64,000 bases of DNA, from contig JYOE01000024.1 in the NCBI GenBank assembly GCA_000955875.1, positions 186,568-250,567 on the forward strand, given 5' to 3'. Within the stretch, counting starts at the first letter, position 1. Every line of letters begins with the position of its first letter. Positions 31,216 through 38,490 of this stretch are shown here, piece by piece. The DNA comes from Terrabacter sp. 28 (GTDB taxonomy: Bacteria; Actinomycetota; Actinomycetes; Actinomycetales; Dermatophilaceae). A program made the position numbers and the translations under genes. The notes under the pieces were generated by a model, which saw only the letters and a list, made by a program, of their open reading frames with translations, was not told the origin of the DNA and made no database searches.

Positions 31216-33909
31216 TCAGCCCCAGCCCATGGTGCGCGGGTCGGGAGGCAGGCGCGGGTTGAGCAGGTGCGCGACGAGCGCGGTCCAGCCCGTCTGGTGG
31301 GTGGCGCCGAGGCCCTCGCCGGTGTCGCCGTCGAAGTACTCGGAGAACGTCGGGTGGTCGGACCACAGCGGGTCGGGGCTCGACTCGATGCGCTTGCCGT
31401 CGGAGGGCCGGCGCCCGTCGACGGGGCGGAAGAGGGCGGTGAGGCCACCGTCGATGACGTCGGCCGCCTGGTCGAGCGTGCACCAGTTGCCCGACCCGGT
31501 CGGCACCTCGATGGTGAAGCTCTCGCCGAAGTAGCGGCCGTAGGTGCGCAGCTTGTCGGCGAGCAGCACGTTGACGGGGAACCACACCGGCCCGCGCCAG
31601 TTCGAGTTGCCGCCGAACATGCCGGTGCGCGACTCGCCCGGCTCGTACTCGATCGAGACGGTCTCGTTGCCGACGCGCGCCGTCACCGCCTGCCGTTGCG
31701 CGGCCGACAGCGAGCGGATCCCGAACGGGGACAGGAACTCCTCGCTGTCGAACATGCGCTGGAGGATGCGTCGCAGCCGCTTCGGCGGCACGAGGGTGAG
31801 CAGCATCTTGCCGTCCGCGCGGGCCAGCAGCGGCCTGACGAGCTCGGGACGGCGCTCCTGCAGCCACGTGAAGCGGCTCGTCACGTCGGGGCACTCCTCG
31901 ACGACCCACGACGGGATCTCGGTCGCACCGAGGATGGGCAGCAGGCCGACCATCGAGCGCACGCGCATGTGCGGCGCGCTGCCGTCGGGCTGCACGAGCA
32001 CGTCGTAGTAGAAGCCGTCCTCCTCGTGCCACAGGCTCTTGTCGCTCGAGCCGAAGTGGCGCATCGCCTGGGCGATCGCGAGGAAGTGCTCGAGGAACTT
32101 CGTCGCGACGTCGTCCCACGCCTTGTCGGTGCGCGCGAGCTCGAGGGCGATCTTCAGCATCTGCTGGCAGTAGAAGGCCATCCAGCTCGTCGCGTCGGAC
32201 TGCTCGAGCCGGAAGCCGGGCGGCAGCGGAGCCGACCGGTTGAACAGGCCGATGTTGTCCATGCCGAGGAAGCCGCCCTCGAAGAGGTTGCTGCCGTTGG
32301 CGTCCTTGCGGTTGACCCACCAGGCGAAGTTGAGCAGCAGCTTGGTGAAGACGCGCACGAGGAACTCGCGGTCGCGGTAGCCGTCGATGCGGTAGACGTG
32401 CCAGGCCGCCCACGCGTGCACCGGCGGGTTGACGTCGCCGAACTCCCACTCGTACGCCGGCAGCTGGCCGTTGGGCGCCATCGCCCACTCGCGGCACATG
32501 AGCAGCAGCTGCTCCTTGGCGAACTCGGGGTCGACGTGGGCGAGCGGCAGGCAGTGGAAGGCGAGGTCCCAGGCCGCGAACCACGGGTACTCCCACTCGT
32601 CGGGCATCGAGATGACGTCGGCGAGGGCGAGGTGGCGCCAGTGCTCGTTGCGTCCCTTCTTGCGCGACTCGGGGGCGCGGTGGCCGACGGGGTCGCCGTC
32701 GAGCCACTGGCGTACGTCGTAGCGGTAGAGCTGCTTGCCCCAGAGCAGGCCGGCGTACGCGCGCCGGGCGACGTGGCGGTCCTCGGCCCCGAGGGACGGG
32801 TCGATGACGTGCTCGTAGAACTCGTCGGCCTCATACGCCCGCGTCGCGAGCTGCTGCTCGAAGTCGTCGCCGAACCACGACAGCGCCGGGTCGCCGGTCG
32901 CGAGGCGCAGGTCGACGGTGACGGTCTCGCCGGGCTCGACGGCGTCGAAGCGGTACCAGAACGAGCACTTGCTGCCGTAGCCGCCCGGGTTCGTGGCCTT
33001 GGTGCGGCCGTGCACGACCCGCTGGTTGATCGCGTCCTTCGGGTAGAGCGAGTGGTTCGCCGGGGCCGCGTCGCCGAAGAGGTGCTTGGCGTTGGTCTCG
33101 TTGTCGCAGAAGAGCGTCGTCGGCGAGCCTGACGCGGCGAGCACGTAGCGGCCGAGGAAGCCGTGCGTCACCTCCGCGGCACGGTAGCCGCGCGGCGGAC
33201 GGCCGTTGCGGCGGATCTCGTGCAGCTCGGTGACGCGGTCGTCGACGCCCCACGACCACGTGTTGCGCAGCCAGATCGTCGGCAGCACGTGCAGCGGTGC
33301 TGTCTCGGGGCCGTGGTTGGTCGCGGTGATCCGGATGCAGATGTCGTCGGGGCCGGCCTTCGCGTACGTCATGAGGACGTCGAAGAAGTGGTTGTCGTCG
33401 AGGATGCCGGTGTCGCCGAGCTCGTACTCCCGCTCGTGTCGGCTGCGCTCGCGGTTCTCGCGCCGCAGCTGCTCGTACGGGAACTCGGCCTGCGGGTAGC
33501 GGTAGAGCCACTGCATCCACGAGTGGGTCGGCGTGCCGTCGAGGGCCCACCAGTACTCCTTGGCGTCCTCGCCGTGGTTGCCCTCCTCGTTGGTCAGCCC
33601 GAAGAGGCGCTCCTTGAGGATCGGGTCCTTGCCGTTCCACAGCGCGACGGAGAAGTTGAGGAAGCCGAACCGGTCGCTGATGCCGCCGAGGCCGTCCTCG
33701 CCCCAGCGGTAGGCCCGCGAGACCGCCTGGTCGAAGGGGAACTCCGACCAGGCGTTGCCGCCGGCGGAGTAGTCCTCGCGCACCGTGCCCCACTGGCGGC
33801 CGGAGAGGTAGGGACCCCAGAGGCGCCACGGCGCGTCGTGGCCGGGGGAGTCGGCGAGCCGCACGTGCTCGGGGCTCGGGGGCTCGTCCGGGTGGAGCGG
33901 GCTGATCAT
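31216..33909 (-). CDS. GH63-family glucosidase
   Basis: The 897-residue protein resembles bacterial GH63 alpha-glucosidases (mannosylglycerate/glucosylglycerate hydrolase-like), with an N-terminal beta-domain and an (alpha/alpha)6 barrel. Family landmarks include WGTVREDYSAGGNAW, EWEYPWFAAWDLAFHCLPL (with the probable catalytic Asp), EWEFGDVNPPVHAWA, FLGMDNIGLFNRS and NSNWRGPVWFPVN. No signal peptide is seen, so it is cytoplasmic, acting on an internal glucoside. ATG 33909 is chosen; ATG 33927 is also possible. No transporter or synthase for its substrate is adjacent. Confidence 0.87.
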   Translation of the reverse strand: MISPLHPDEPPSPEHVRLADSPGHDAPWRLWGPYLSGRQWGTVREDYSAGGNAWSEFPFDQAVSRAYRWGEDGLGGISDRFGFLNFSVALWNGKDPILKERLFGLTNEEGNHGEDAKEYWWALDGTPTHSWMQWLYRYPQAEFPYEQLRRENRERSRHEREYELGDTGILDDNHFFDVLMTYAKAGPDDICIRITATNHGPETAPLHVLPTIWLRNTWSWGVDDRVTELHEIRRNGRPPRGYRAAEVTHGFLGRYVLAASGSPTTLFCDNETNAKHLFGDAAPANHSLYPKDAINQRVVHGRTKATNPGGYGSKCSFWYRFDAVEPGETVTVDLRLATGDPALSWFGDDFEQQLATRAYEADEFYEHVIDPSLGAEDRHVARRAYAGLLWGKQLYRYDVRQWLDGDPVGHRAPESRKKGRNEHWRHLALADVISMPDEWEYPWFAAWDLAFHCLPLAHVDPEFAKEQLLLMCREWAMAPNGQLPAYEWEFGDVNPPVHAWAAWHVYRIDGYRDREFLVRVFTKLLLNFAWWVNRKDANGSNLFEGGFLGMDNIGLFNRSAPLPPGFRLEQSDATSWMAFYCQQMLKIALELARTDKAWDDVATKFLEHFLAIAQAMRHFGSSDKSLWHEEDGFYYDVLVQPDGSAPHMRVRSMVGLLPILGATEIPSWVVEECPDVTSRFTWLQERRPELVRPLLARADGKMLLTLVPPKRLRRILQRMFDSEEFLSPFGIRSLSAAQRQAVTARVGNETVSIEYEPGESRTGMFGGNSNWRGPVWFPVNVLLADKLRTYGRYFGESFTIEVPTGSGNWCTLDQAADVIDGGLTALFRPVDGRRPSDGKRIESSPDPLWSDHPTFSEYFDGDTGEGLGATHQTGWTALVAHLLNPRLPPDPRTMGWG

Positions 33910-33981
33910 CCGCACATGGTGACGCATCGAGGTGTCAGGAGCGTTACGACCCGACGCCACGCGCGCAGATGAGTCCAAGGC

Positions 33982-34007
33982 TTGACCTTCGACCGGGTCG
34001 AGGGGTC
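33982..34007 (+). promoter_or_regulatory. MerR-type operator and promoter upstream of the clamp fusion
   Basis: A -35-like TTGACC (33982-33987) overlaps a near-perfect dyad (CTTCGACC, one base, GGTCGAGG; 33987-34003). This layout, with the dyad between promoter elements, is typical of MerR-family autoregulated promoters. The ATG follows at 34020. Confidence 0.6.
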
Positions 34008-34019
34008 AGGGTGGCGCCC

Positions 34020-35180
34020 ATGCCGCAGACGCCCGACCCCGACACCCTCCTCACGATCGGTGAGGTGGCCCGCGAGAGCGGGCTGACCGCGAGCGCCTTG
34101 CGCTTCTACGACCGAGAGGGTGTGCTCGTGCCCGCCGCCGTCGACGGGCTCAACGGCTACCGCAGGTATGCCGTGCCGCAGGTGCGTGCGGCACGGCTCC
34201 TCGCGTCGCTGCGCCGGGTCGGGATGCCCCTCGCGGAGGCGGCCCTCGTGCTGGACGAGGACGCCCGGGGCGCGGCAGGCGCCGCGGCGGACGTCGTGCG
34301 GGCGCACGAGCAGCGGCTCGTCGACGGACTTCGTGATGCCCGACGTGAGATCGCGCGGACGCTCGCACTCCTCGACGAGCCCCGCGGGGACGCCGTCGAG
34401 GCGCAGCCCTCGGCTCGGGTGGTCGTGGCGGCGGCCGACCTCGCTGCTGCGGTCACCGCCGTCCGGTTCGCGGTGGCGCCGGCCACACCGGTGGCCCGCA
34501 CGCGGGACGGGCTCGACCTCAGCGTGCTCACCGGGGTCCTCCTCGAGCTCGGCTCCGACGGGGTGCGCCTCGTCGCCACGGACCGCTACCGCCTCGCAGT
34601 CTCTCTCGCGGTCGGTCTCGGCCCGAGTGCTTCGACGGCGCAGCCGGGTTCGGGAATCTCTGTGGGACAGGCCGACTCGGCCGTCGTGCCGGTCCAGTGG
34701 GTCGACGAGGTCGCCGCCGCGTGCCGGGCGGACGAGGGCGCACAGGTCGTCGTCGAGATCGCTCCGGGGCGGGCCGTGGCGACCGTAGGGGGCGAGACCG
34801 TCGCGACCCCGCTCGTCCCCGGGACCTTCCCCGACTACCGGAGCTTCATCGACCCGGGCCTCCTGTCCTTCGGCGACGGCGAGGTGTCCGGCCACGCCGG
34901 CACGGTCGACGTCGCGGCGCTCCAGCCGCTCCTGCCGGTCGAGGCACAGACGGTCGGGCTGGTGGTCCGGGAGGGCACGGTCCACCTCGCCGGCGTCCCG
35001 GGCGCCACCGGGGCGGAGGTCCCCGTGGCCGACGTCCACGTCGACCCCGAGTTCCTCCACGAGGCGCTCGCCGTCGCGGGCCCTTGGGCGACCCTCGTGC
35101 TCGACGGGCCGCACCGACCCCTCGCGATCCGTGGCAGCGGGGTCGGCTTCTCGGTTCTCATGCCCGTGGCCGTGCCGTGA
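34020..35180 (+). CDS. MerR regulator fused to a DnaN-like sliding-clamp region
   Basis: The 386-residue protein starts with a MerR helix-turn-helix (LLTIGEVARESGLTASALRFYDREG, about residues 9-33; GYRRYAVPQVRAARLL) and a short coiled coil to about 130. The rest resembles domains 2 and 3 of the DNA polymerase III beta clamp: a strand-helix unit ending LVATDRYRLAV, VVPVQWVDEVAAAC, then FPDYRSFIDPG, and a last unit ending GFSVLMPVAVP. Domain 1 of the clamp is missing. I see no metal or drug-binding Cys. It probably binds its own dyad at 33987-34003. Whether it makes rings or binds clamp partners is unknown. It is coupled to the next gene by GTGA. Confidence 0.85.
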   Translation: MPQTPDPDTLLTIGEVARESGLTASALRFYDREGVLVPAAVDGLNGYRRYAVPQVRAARLLASLRRVGMPLAEAALVLDEDARGAAGAAADVVRAHEQRLVDGLRDARREIARTLALLDEPRGDAVEAQPSARVVVAAADLAAAVTAVRFAVAPATPVARTRDGLDLSVLTGVLLELGSDGVRLVATDRYRLAVSLAVGLGPSASTAQPGSGISVGQADSAVVPVQWVDEVAAACRADEGAQVVVEIAPGRAVATVGGETVATPLVPGTFPDYRSFIDPGLLSFGDGEVSGHAGTVDVAALQPLLPVEAQTVGLVVREGTVHLAGVPGATGAEVPVADVHVDPEFLHEALAVAGPWATLVLDGPHRPLAIRGSGVGFSVLMPVAVP

Positions 35181-35515
35181 GCGTGCTCGTCCACCTCTGC
35201 CGCGGCTGTGACCACCAGCAGGCCTGGCACGAGGGCGGCAACGGCGGCTACACCCCGTGCCGCTGCTGCCGCGCGGGCACCGCCGATCCCGACCCCGCGC
35301 CGACGCTGCTCCCGACGGCCGGCTCGCCCGACGGCATACGCGAGGGTCTGTGGCCGCCCGGCGCCCTGCGCAACGCGGGCACGATGCACGCCGCACGCAC
35401 CTGCGCGTGCTCCGCCTGCGAGGCGACGTTTCGCGAGCTGGGGGCCGCCACGCGGGGTGCGCCGGGCGTTCAGGCCCGCGACCCGCGGAGCGAGCCGGAC
35501 CGCGCGGCCGGATGA
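35177..35515 (+). CDS. Small Cys-rich protein coupled to the MerR-clamp gene
   Basis: The 112-residue protein has three Cys clusters, CRGC, CRCC and CACSAC, plus several His, which suggests zinc binding. I do not recognise a family. Its GTG start overlaps the stop of the MerR-clamp gene (GTGA), so the two products are made together. It includes an octamer copy at 35332 that forces the rare ATA isoleucine codon. The real end could be the tga at 35513-35515. No other reading frame is competitive here. Confidence 0.65.
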   Translation: MSVLVHLCRGCDHQQAWHEGGNGGYTPCRCCRAGTADPDPAPTLLPTAGSPDGIREGLWPPGALRNAGTMHAARTCACSACEATFRELGAATRGAPGVQARDPRSEPDRAAG

Positions 35516-35543
35516 CGCGTCGAGAGCACCCCTCGGCGGCTCC

Positions 35544-35549
35544 TAGACT
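35544..35549 (+). promoter_or_regulatory. -10 element of the ABC-F gene
   Basis: TAGACT, identical to the ctaB and ABC-exporter -10 sequences, would start a transcript near 35557 with a leader of about 45 nt ahead of the GTG at 35601. Confidence 0.45.
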
Positions 35550-35600
35550 GGTGGGGTTGTCCGGCCGCTGACGTAGTGCGGCACCGATAGGAGGAATGCC

Positions 35601-37199
35601 GTGATCGTCGCCACCGGGATCGAGCTGCGTGCAGGTGCCCGCCTGCTGCTCGAGGACGCCAGCTTCCGCATCGACTCCGGCGACCGCATCGGTCTCGTCG
35701 GGCGCAACGGTGCGGGCAAGACCACCCTGACGAAGGTGCTCGCGGGGGAGGGGATGCCCGCGGCCGGCACCGTCACGCGTACGGGCGCCGTCGGCTACCT
35801 CCCGCAGGACCCCCGCACCGGCGACCTCGAGATCCTCGCCCGCGACCGCATCCTGTCGGCGCGCGGGCTCGACACGATCGTGCACCAGCGCGCCGAGGCC
35901 GAGGCCCGCATGGGCAGCGACGACGAGAAGGTGCGCGACAAGGCGATGCGCAAGTACGCGCGTCTCGAGGTCGAGTTCGAGGCCCAGGGTGGGTATGCCG
36001 CGGAGTCCGAGGCCGCGTCGATCGCGAGCGCGCTGGGCCTCGAGGAGCGCATCCTCAGCCAGCCGCTGCGCACGCTGTCCGGTGGTCAGCGCCGTCGCGT
36101 CGAGCTCTCGCGGATCCTCTTCTCCGGCAACGAGACCCTGCTGCTCGACGAGCCGACGAACCACCTCGACGCCGACTCGATCGTCTGGCTGCGCGAGTAC
36201 CTGCGCGCCTACAAGGGCGGCCTCATCATCATCAGCCACGACGCCGAGATGCTCGACGCGGTGGTCAACAAGGTCTACCACCTCGACGCGAACCGCTCCG
36301 CTCTCGACGTCTACAACGTCAGCTGGAAGACCTACCTGCAGCAGCGCGAGACCGACGAGAAGCGCCGCCGCCGCGAGCTGCAGAACGCCCAGAAGAAGGC
36401 GGGGGCCCTGCTCGCCCAGGCCGACAAGATGCGCGCCAAGGCGACCAAGGCCGTCGCGGCGCAGAACATGGCCAAGCGGGCCGAGCGCCTGCTCGCGGGC
36501 GTCGAGGGCGAGCGCGTGCAGGACAAGGTGGCCAAGCTACGCTTCCCGAAGCCGGCCGCCTGCGGCAAGACGCCGCTGCGCGCCTCGGGTCTCTCGCGCT
36601 CCTACGGCTCGCTCGAGGTCTTCACCGACGTCGACCTCGCCATCGACCGGGGGAGCAAGGTCGTCGTGCTCGGCCTCAACGGCGCCGGCAAGACGACCCT
36701 GCTGCGCATGCTGGCGGGGGTCGACGCGCCCGACACGGGCGAGGTCGAGCCCGGCCACGGCCTGCGGCTCGGCTACTACGCGCAGGAGCACGAGAACCTC
36801 GACGTAGACCGCACGGTGCTCGAGAACATGAAGTCGTCGGCGCCCGAGCTGGGCGAGACCGAGGTGCGCAAGGTGCTCGGCTCGTTCCTCTTCTCCGGTG
36901 ACGACGTGCTCAAGCCCGCCGGCGTGCTGTCCGGTGGCGAGAAGACCCGCCTGTCGCTCGCCATGCTCGTCGTCTCGGCGGCGAACGTGCTGCTGCTCGA
37001 CGAGCCGACCAACAACCTCGACCCGGCGTCGCGGGCCGAGATCCTCGGGGCGCTCAAGACGTACGAGGGCGCGGTCGTCCTCGTCACCCACGACGAGGGT
37101 GCGGTCGATGCCCTCGAGCCCGAGCGCATCCTCCTGCTGCCCGACGGTGTCGAGGACCTCTGGGGACCCGACTACAAGGACCTCATCTCGCTGGCGTGA
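35601..37199 (+). CDS. ABC-F family ribosome-associated ATPase
   Basis: ABC-F proteins act at the ribosome E site as translation or antibiotic-protection factors and have no membrane part. The 532-residue protein has two ATPase units: GRNGAGKTT with LSGGQRRR and LLLDEPTNHLD, then GLNGAGKTT with LSGGEKTR and LLLDEPTNNLD. A basic linker with KRRRRELQNAQKKAGALL lies between them. The start is GTG with AGGAGG upstream. An enoyl-CoA hydratase follows nearby, as beside Rv1473 in M. tuberculosis, so it is probably the orthologue. Resistance is not implied by sequence alone. Confidence 0.93.
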   Translation: MIVATGIELRAGARLLLEDASFRIDSGDRIGLVGRNGAGKTTLTKVLAGEGMPAAGTVTRTGAVGYLPQDPRTGDLEILARDRILSARGLDTIVHQRAEAEARMGSDDEKVRDKAMRKYARLEVEFEAQGGYAAESEAASIASALGLEERILSQPLRTLSGGQRRRVELSRILFSGNETLLLDEPTNHLDADSIVWLREYLRAYKGGLIIISHDAEMLDAVVNKVYHLDANRSALDVYNVSWKTYLQQRETDEKRRRRELQNAQKKAGALLAQADKMRAKATKAVAAQNMAKRAERLLAGVEGERVQDKVAKLRFPKPAACGKTPLRASGLSRSYGSLEVFTDVDLAIDRGSKVVVLGLNGAGKTTLLRMLAGVDAPDTGEVEPGHGLRLGYYAQEHENLDVDRTVLENMKSSAPELGETEVRKVLGSFLFSGDDVLKPAGVLSGGEKTRLSLAMLVVSAANVLLLDEPTNNLDPASRAEILGALKTYEGAVVLVTHDEGAVDALEPERILLLPDGVEDLWGPDYKDLISLA

Positions 37200-37219
37200 G
37201 CAGGTCGCGTGATTCGGAG

Positions 37220-37237
37220 CGTCTGGATAATCAGACG
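37220..37237 (+). terminator. Intrinsic terminator after the ABC-F gene
   Basis: CGTCTG and CAGACG form a perfect 6-bp stem around GATAAT and are followed by TTTTGG. The dyad could also be an operator for the next gene. Confidence 0.55.
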
Positions 37238-37239
37238 TT

Positions 37240-37268
37240 TTGGATCACATGATGGATGGTTATTGTAT
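37240..37268 (+). promoter_or_regulatory. Promoter of the small zinc ribbon gene
   Basis: TTGGAT (37240-37245) and TTGTAT (37263-37268) are 17 bp apart, in a short AT-rich stretch that is unusual for this window. Confidence 0.45.
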
Positions 37269-37298
37269 CGCCGGGCCGGCCTGGCGACACTGTCTGTC

Positions 37299-37553
37299 AT
37301 GCCCAGCGACCACCACCTCAGCTGCCCGTTCTGTGCGGGCGACGACGTGACGCCCTTCCCCGACCCCACCGCCGCGTGGTCGTGCCTGGACTGTGCGCGC
37401 GTCTTCCGGGTGGAGGTCGTGCAGCCGGCGTCGGTGAACGGGTGGGGGGTCATGCGGGTCGTCCCGCCCGTGGCCACGTCTGTCGGCACGTCTGTCGGCA
37501 CGTCTGTCGGCACGGCTGTCGGCACGGTCACGTCGGCACCCGCGGCTGCCTGA
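37299..37553 (+). CDS. Small zinc ribbon-like protein with a repeat tail
   Basis: The 84-residue protein has CPFCAGDD and CLDCARVFRV, a four-Cys zinc ribbon like those of transcription or RNA factors. After residue 55 the tail is TSVGTSVGTSVGTAVGT, encoded by a 12-bp tandem repeat that may vary in copy number. ATG 37299 is taken, since an in-frame extension upstream crosses the promoter. The function is unknown. It sits between the ABC-F gene and the hydratase. Confidence 0.7.
   Translation: MPSDHHLSCPFCAGDDVTPFPDPTAAWSCLDCARVFRVEVVQPASVNGWGVMRVVPPVATSVGTSVGTSVGTAVGTVTSAPAAA
37475..37522. repeat. 12-bp tandem repeat inside the zinc ribbon gene
   Basis: CACGTCTGTCGG occurs three times (37475, 37487, 37499), with a one-base variant CACGGCTGTCGG at 37511. 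Because 12 is a multiple of 3, copy changes keep the frame. Confidence 0.9.
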
Positions 37554-37566
37554 GGTGACCGGTCGG

Positions 37567-37572
37567 TAGCCT
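37567..37572 (+). promoter_or_regulatory. -10 element of the enoyl-CoA hydratase gene (leaderless type)
   Basis: TAGCCT ends 6 nt before the ATG at 37579. There is no ribosome binding site, so the transcript probably begins at or next to the ATG. Confidence 0.45.
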
Positions 37573-37578
37573 GCGTCC

Positions 37579-38352
37579 ATGACGCACCCCCACCTCCGGG
37601 TCGAGACCGACGGGCCCGTCCGCACCATCACCCTCGACCACCCCGAGAAGCGCAACGCCCAGACGCCGTCCCTGTGGGCGGCGCTCGCCGACGAGGCCCG
37701 CTCCCTTCCCGAGGGCGTACGCGTCGTCGTCCTCCGCGGGGCGGGTGACGCCTTCTCCGCCGGCATCGACACGGCGATGTTCACGCCGGAGGGCGTGCCC
37801 GGCGAGGAGAGCGTGGCCCAGCTCGCGGCGGGTGGGCCGGAGGCGATCCAGCGGGGCATCGCGGCCTACCAGGAGGGCTTCACCGCCTGGGGCGAGTGCC
37901 CCGCGGTCGTCGTCGCCGAGGTGCACGGCTACGCGATCGGTGCCGGCTTCCAGCTGGCCCTCGCGGCCGACCTGCGCGTCGCGGCACTCGACGCGTGGTT
38001 CGCCATGCGCGAGACGAGCCTCGGGCTGGTGCCCGACCTCGGCGGCACCGGCCCGCTCGTCCACCTCGTCGGTTACGCGCGCGCACTCGAGATCTGCGCG
38101 ACCGGGCGCAAGGTGTCGGCGCCCGAGGCGCTCGACATCGGCCTCGTGGGGTCCCTCGCCCCGGCTGCCGACCTGGCCGAGACCACCGGGTCGCTCGTCG
38201 AGGCGCTCCTCGCTGCGCCGGCTCCCGCCCTGCGTGCCCTCAAGCCGCTGCTGCGAGGGGCCGTCGACGCCGACCGTGCCACCCAGCTGGGGCGTGAGCG
38301 AGAGGCCCAGACCGGGCTGCTGCAGGCGATGCTCGGCGGGTTCGGCGCCTGA
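37579..38352 (+). CDS. Enoyl-CoA hydratase/isomerase family protein
   Basis: The 257-residue protein has the crotonase fold. The oxyanion-forming segments are GAGDAFSAGIDTAMF and the helix HGYAIGAGFQLALAADLRVAA. The first catalytic position is not the usual Glu of a hydratase, and RETSLGLVPDLGGT covers the second active-site loop. It may therefore be a hydratase, isomerase or thioesterase-type member. It is the positional counterpart of echA12 in M. tuberculosis, from memory. Confidence 0.88.
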   Translation: MTHPHLRVETDGPVRTITLDHPEKRNAQTPSLWAALADEARSLPEGVRVVVLRGAGDAFSAGIDTAMFTPEGVPGEESVAQLAAGGPEAIQRGIAAYQEGFTAWGECPAVVVAEVHGYAIGAGFQLALAADLRVAALDAWFAMRETSLGLVPDLGGTGPLVHLVGYARALEICATGRKVSAPEALDIGLVGSLAPAADLAETTGSLVEALLAAPAPALRALKPLLRGAVDADRATQLGREREAQTGLLQAMLGGFGA

Positions 38353-38370
38353 CGCGCGGGCCTTCTTCCG

Positions 38371-38415
38371 GCCTGCTCCGGAGCCTGCTTCCGGAGCCTG
38401 CTCCCGGGCCTGCTC
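38371..38415. repeat. Imperfect 12-13-bp tandem repeat
   Basis: GCCTGCTCCGGA, GCCTGCTTCCGGA, GCCTGCTCCCGGG and CCTGCTC follow one another in the 138-bp gap between the hydratase and the ABC exporter. No gene is seen in this gap. Confidence 0.75.
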
Positions 38416-38490
38416 AGCGGCCCCGGGTGGGGTCGGGGAATCGCTGTCACCACCTCGCGGTTGGATCGGAGGAGGACAGGAGGTGGTTGC

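Noticed and set aside
29041..33132. A 1363-residue plus-strand frame
   Set aside because: It runs antisense through the racemase-like, FemABX and GH63 genes, all of which have clear family motifs. Its Arg/Val/Asp/Glu-rich composition is typical of shadow frames.
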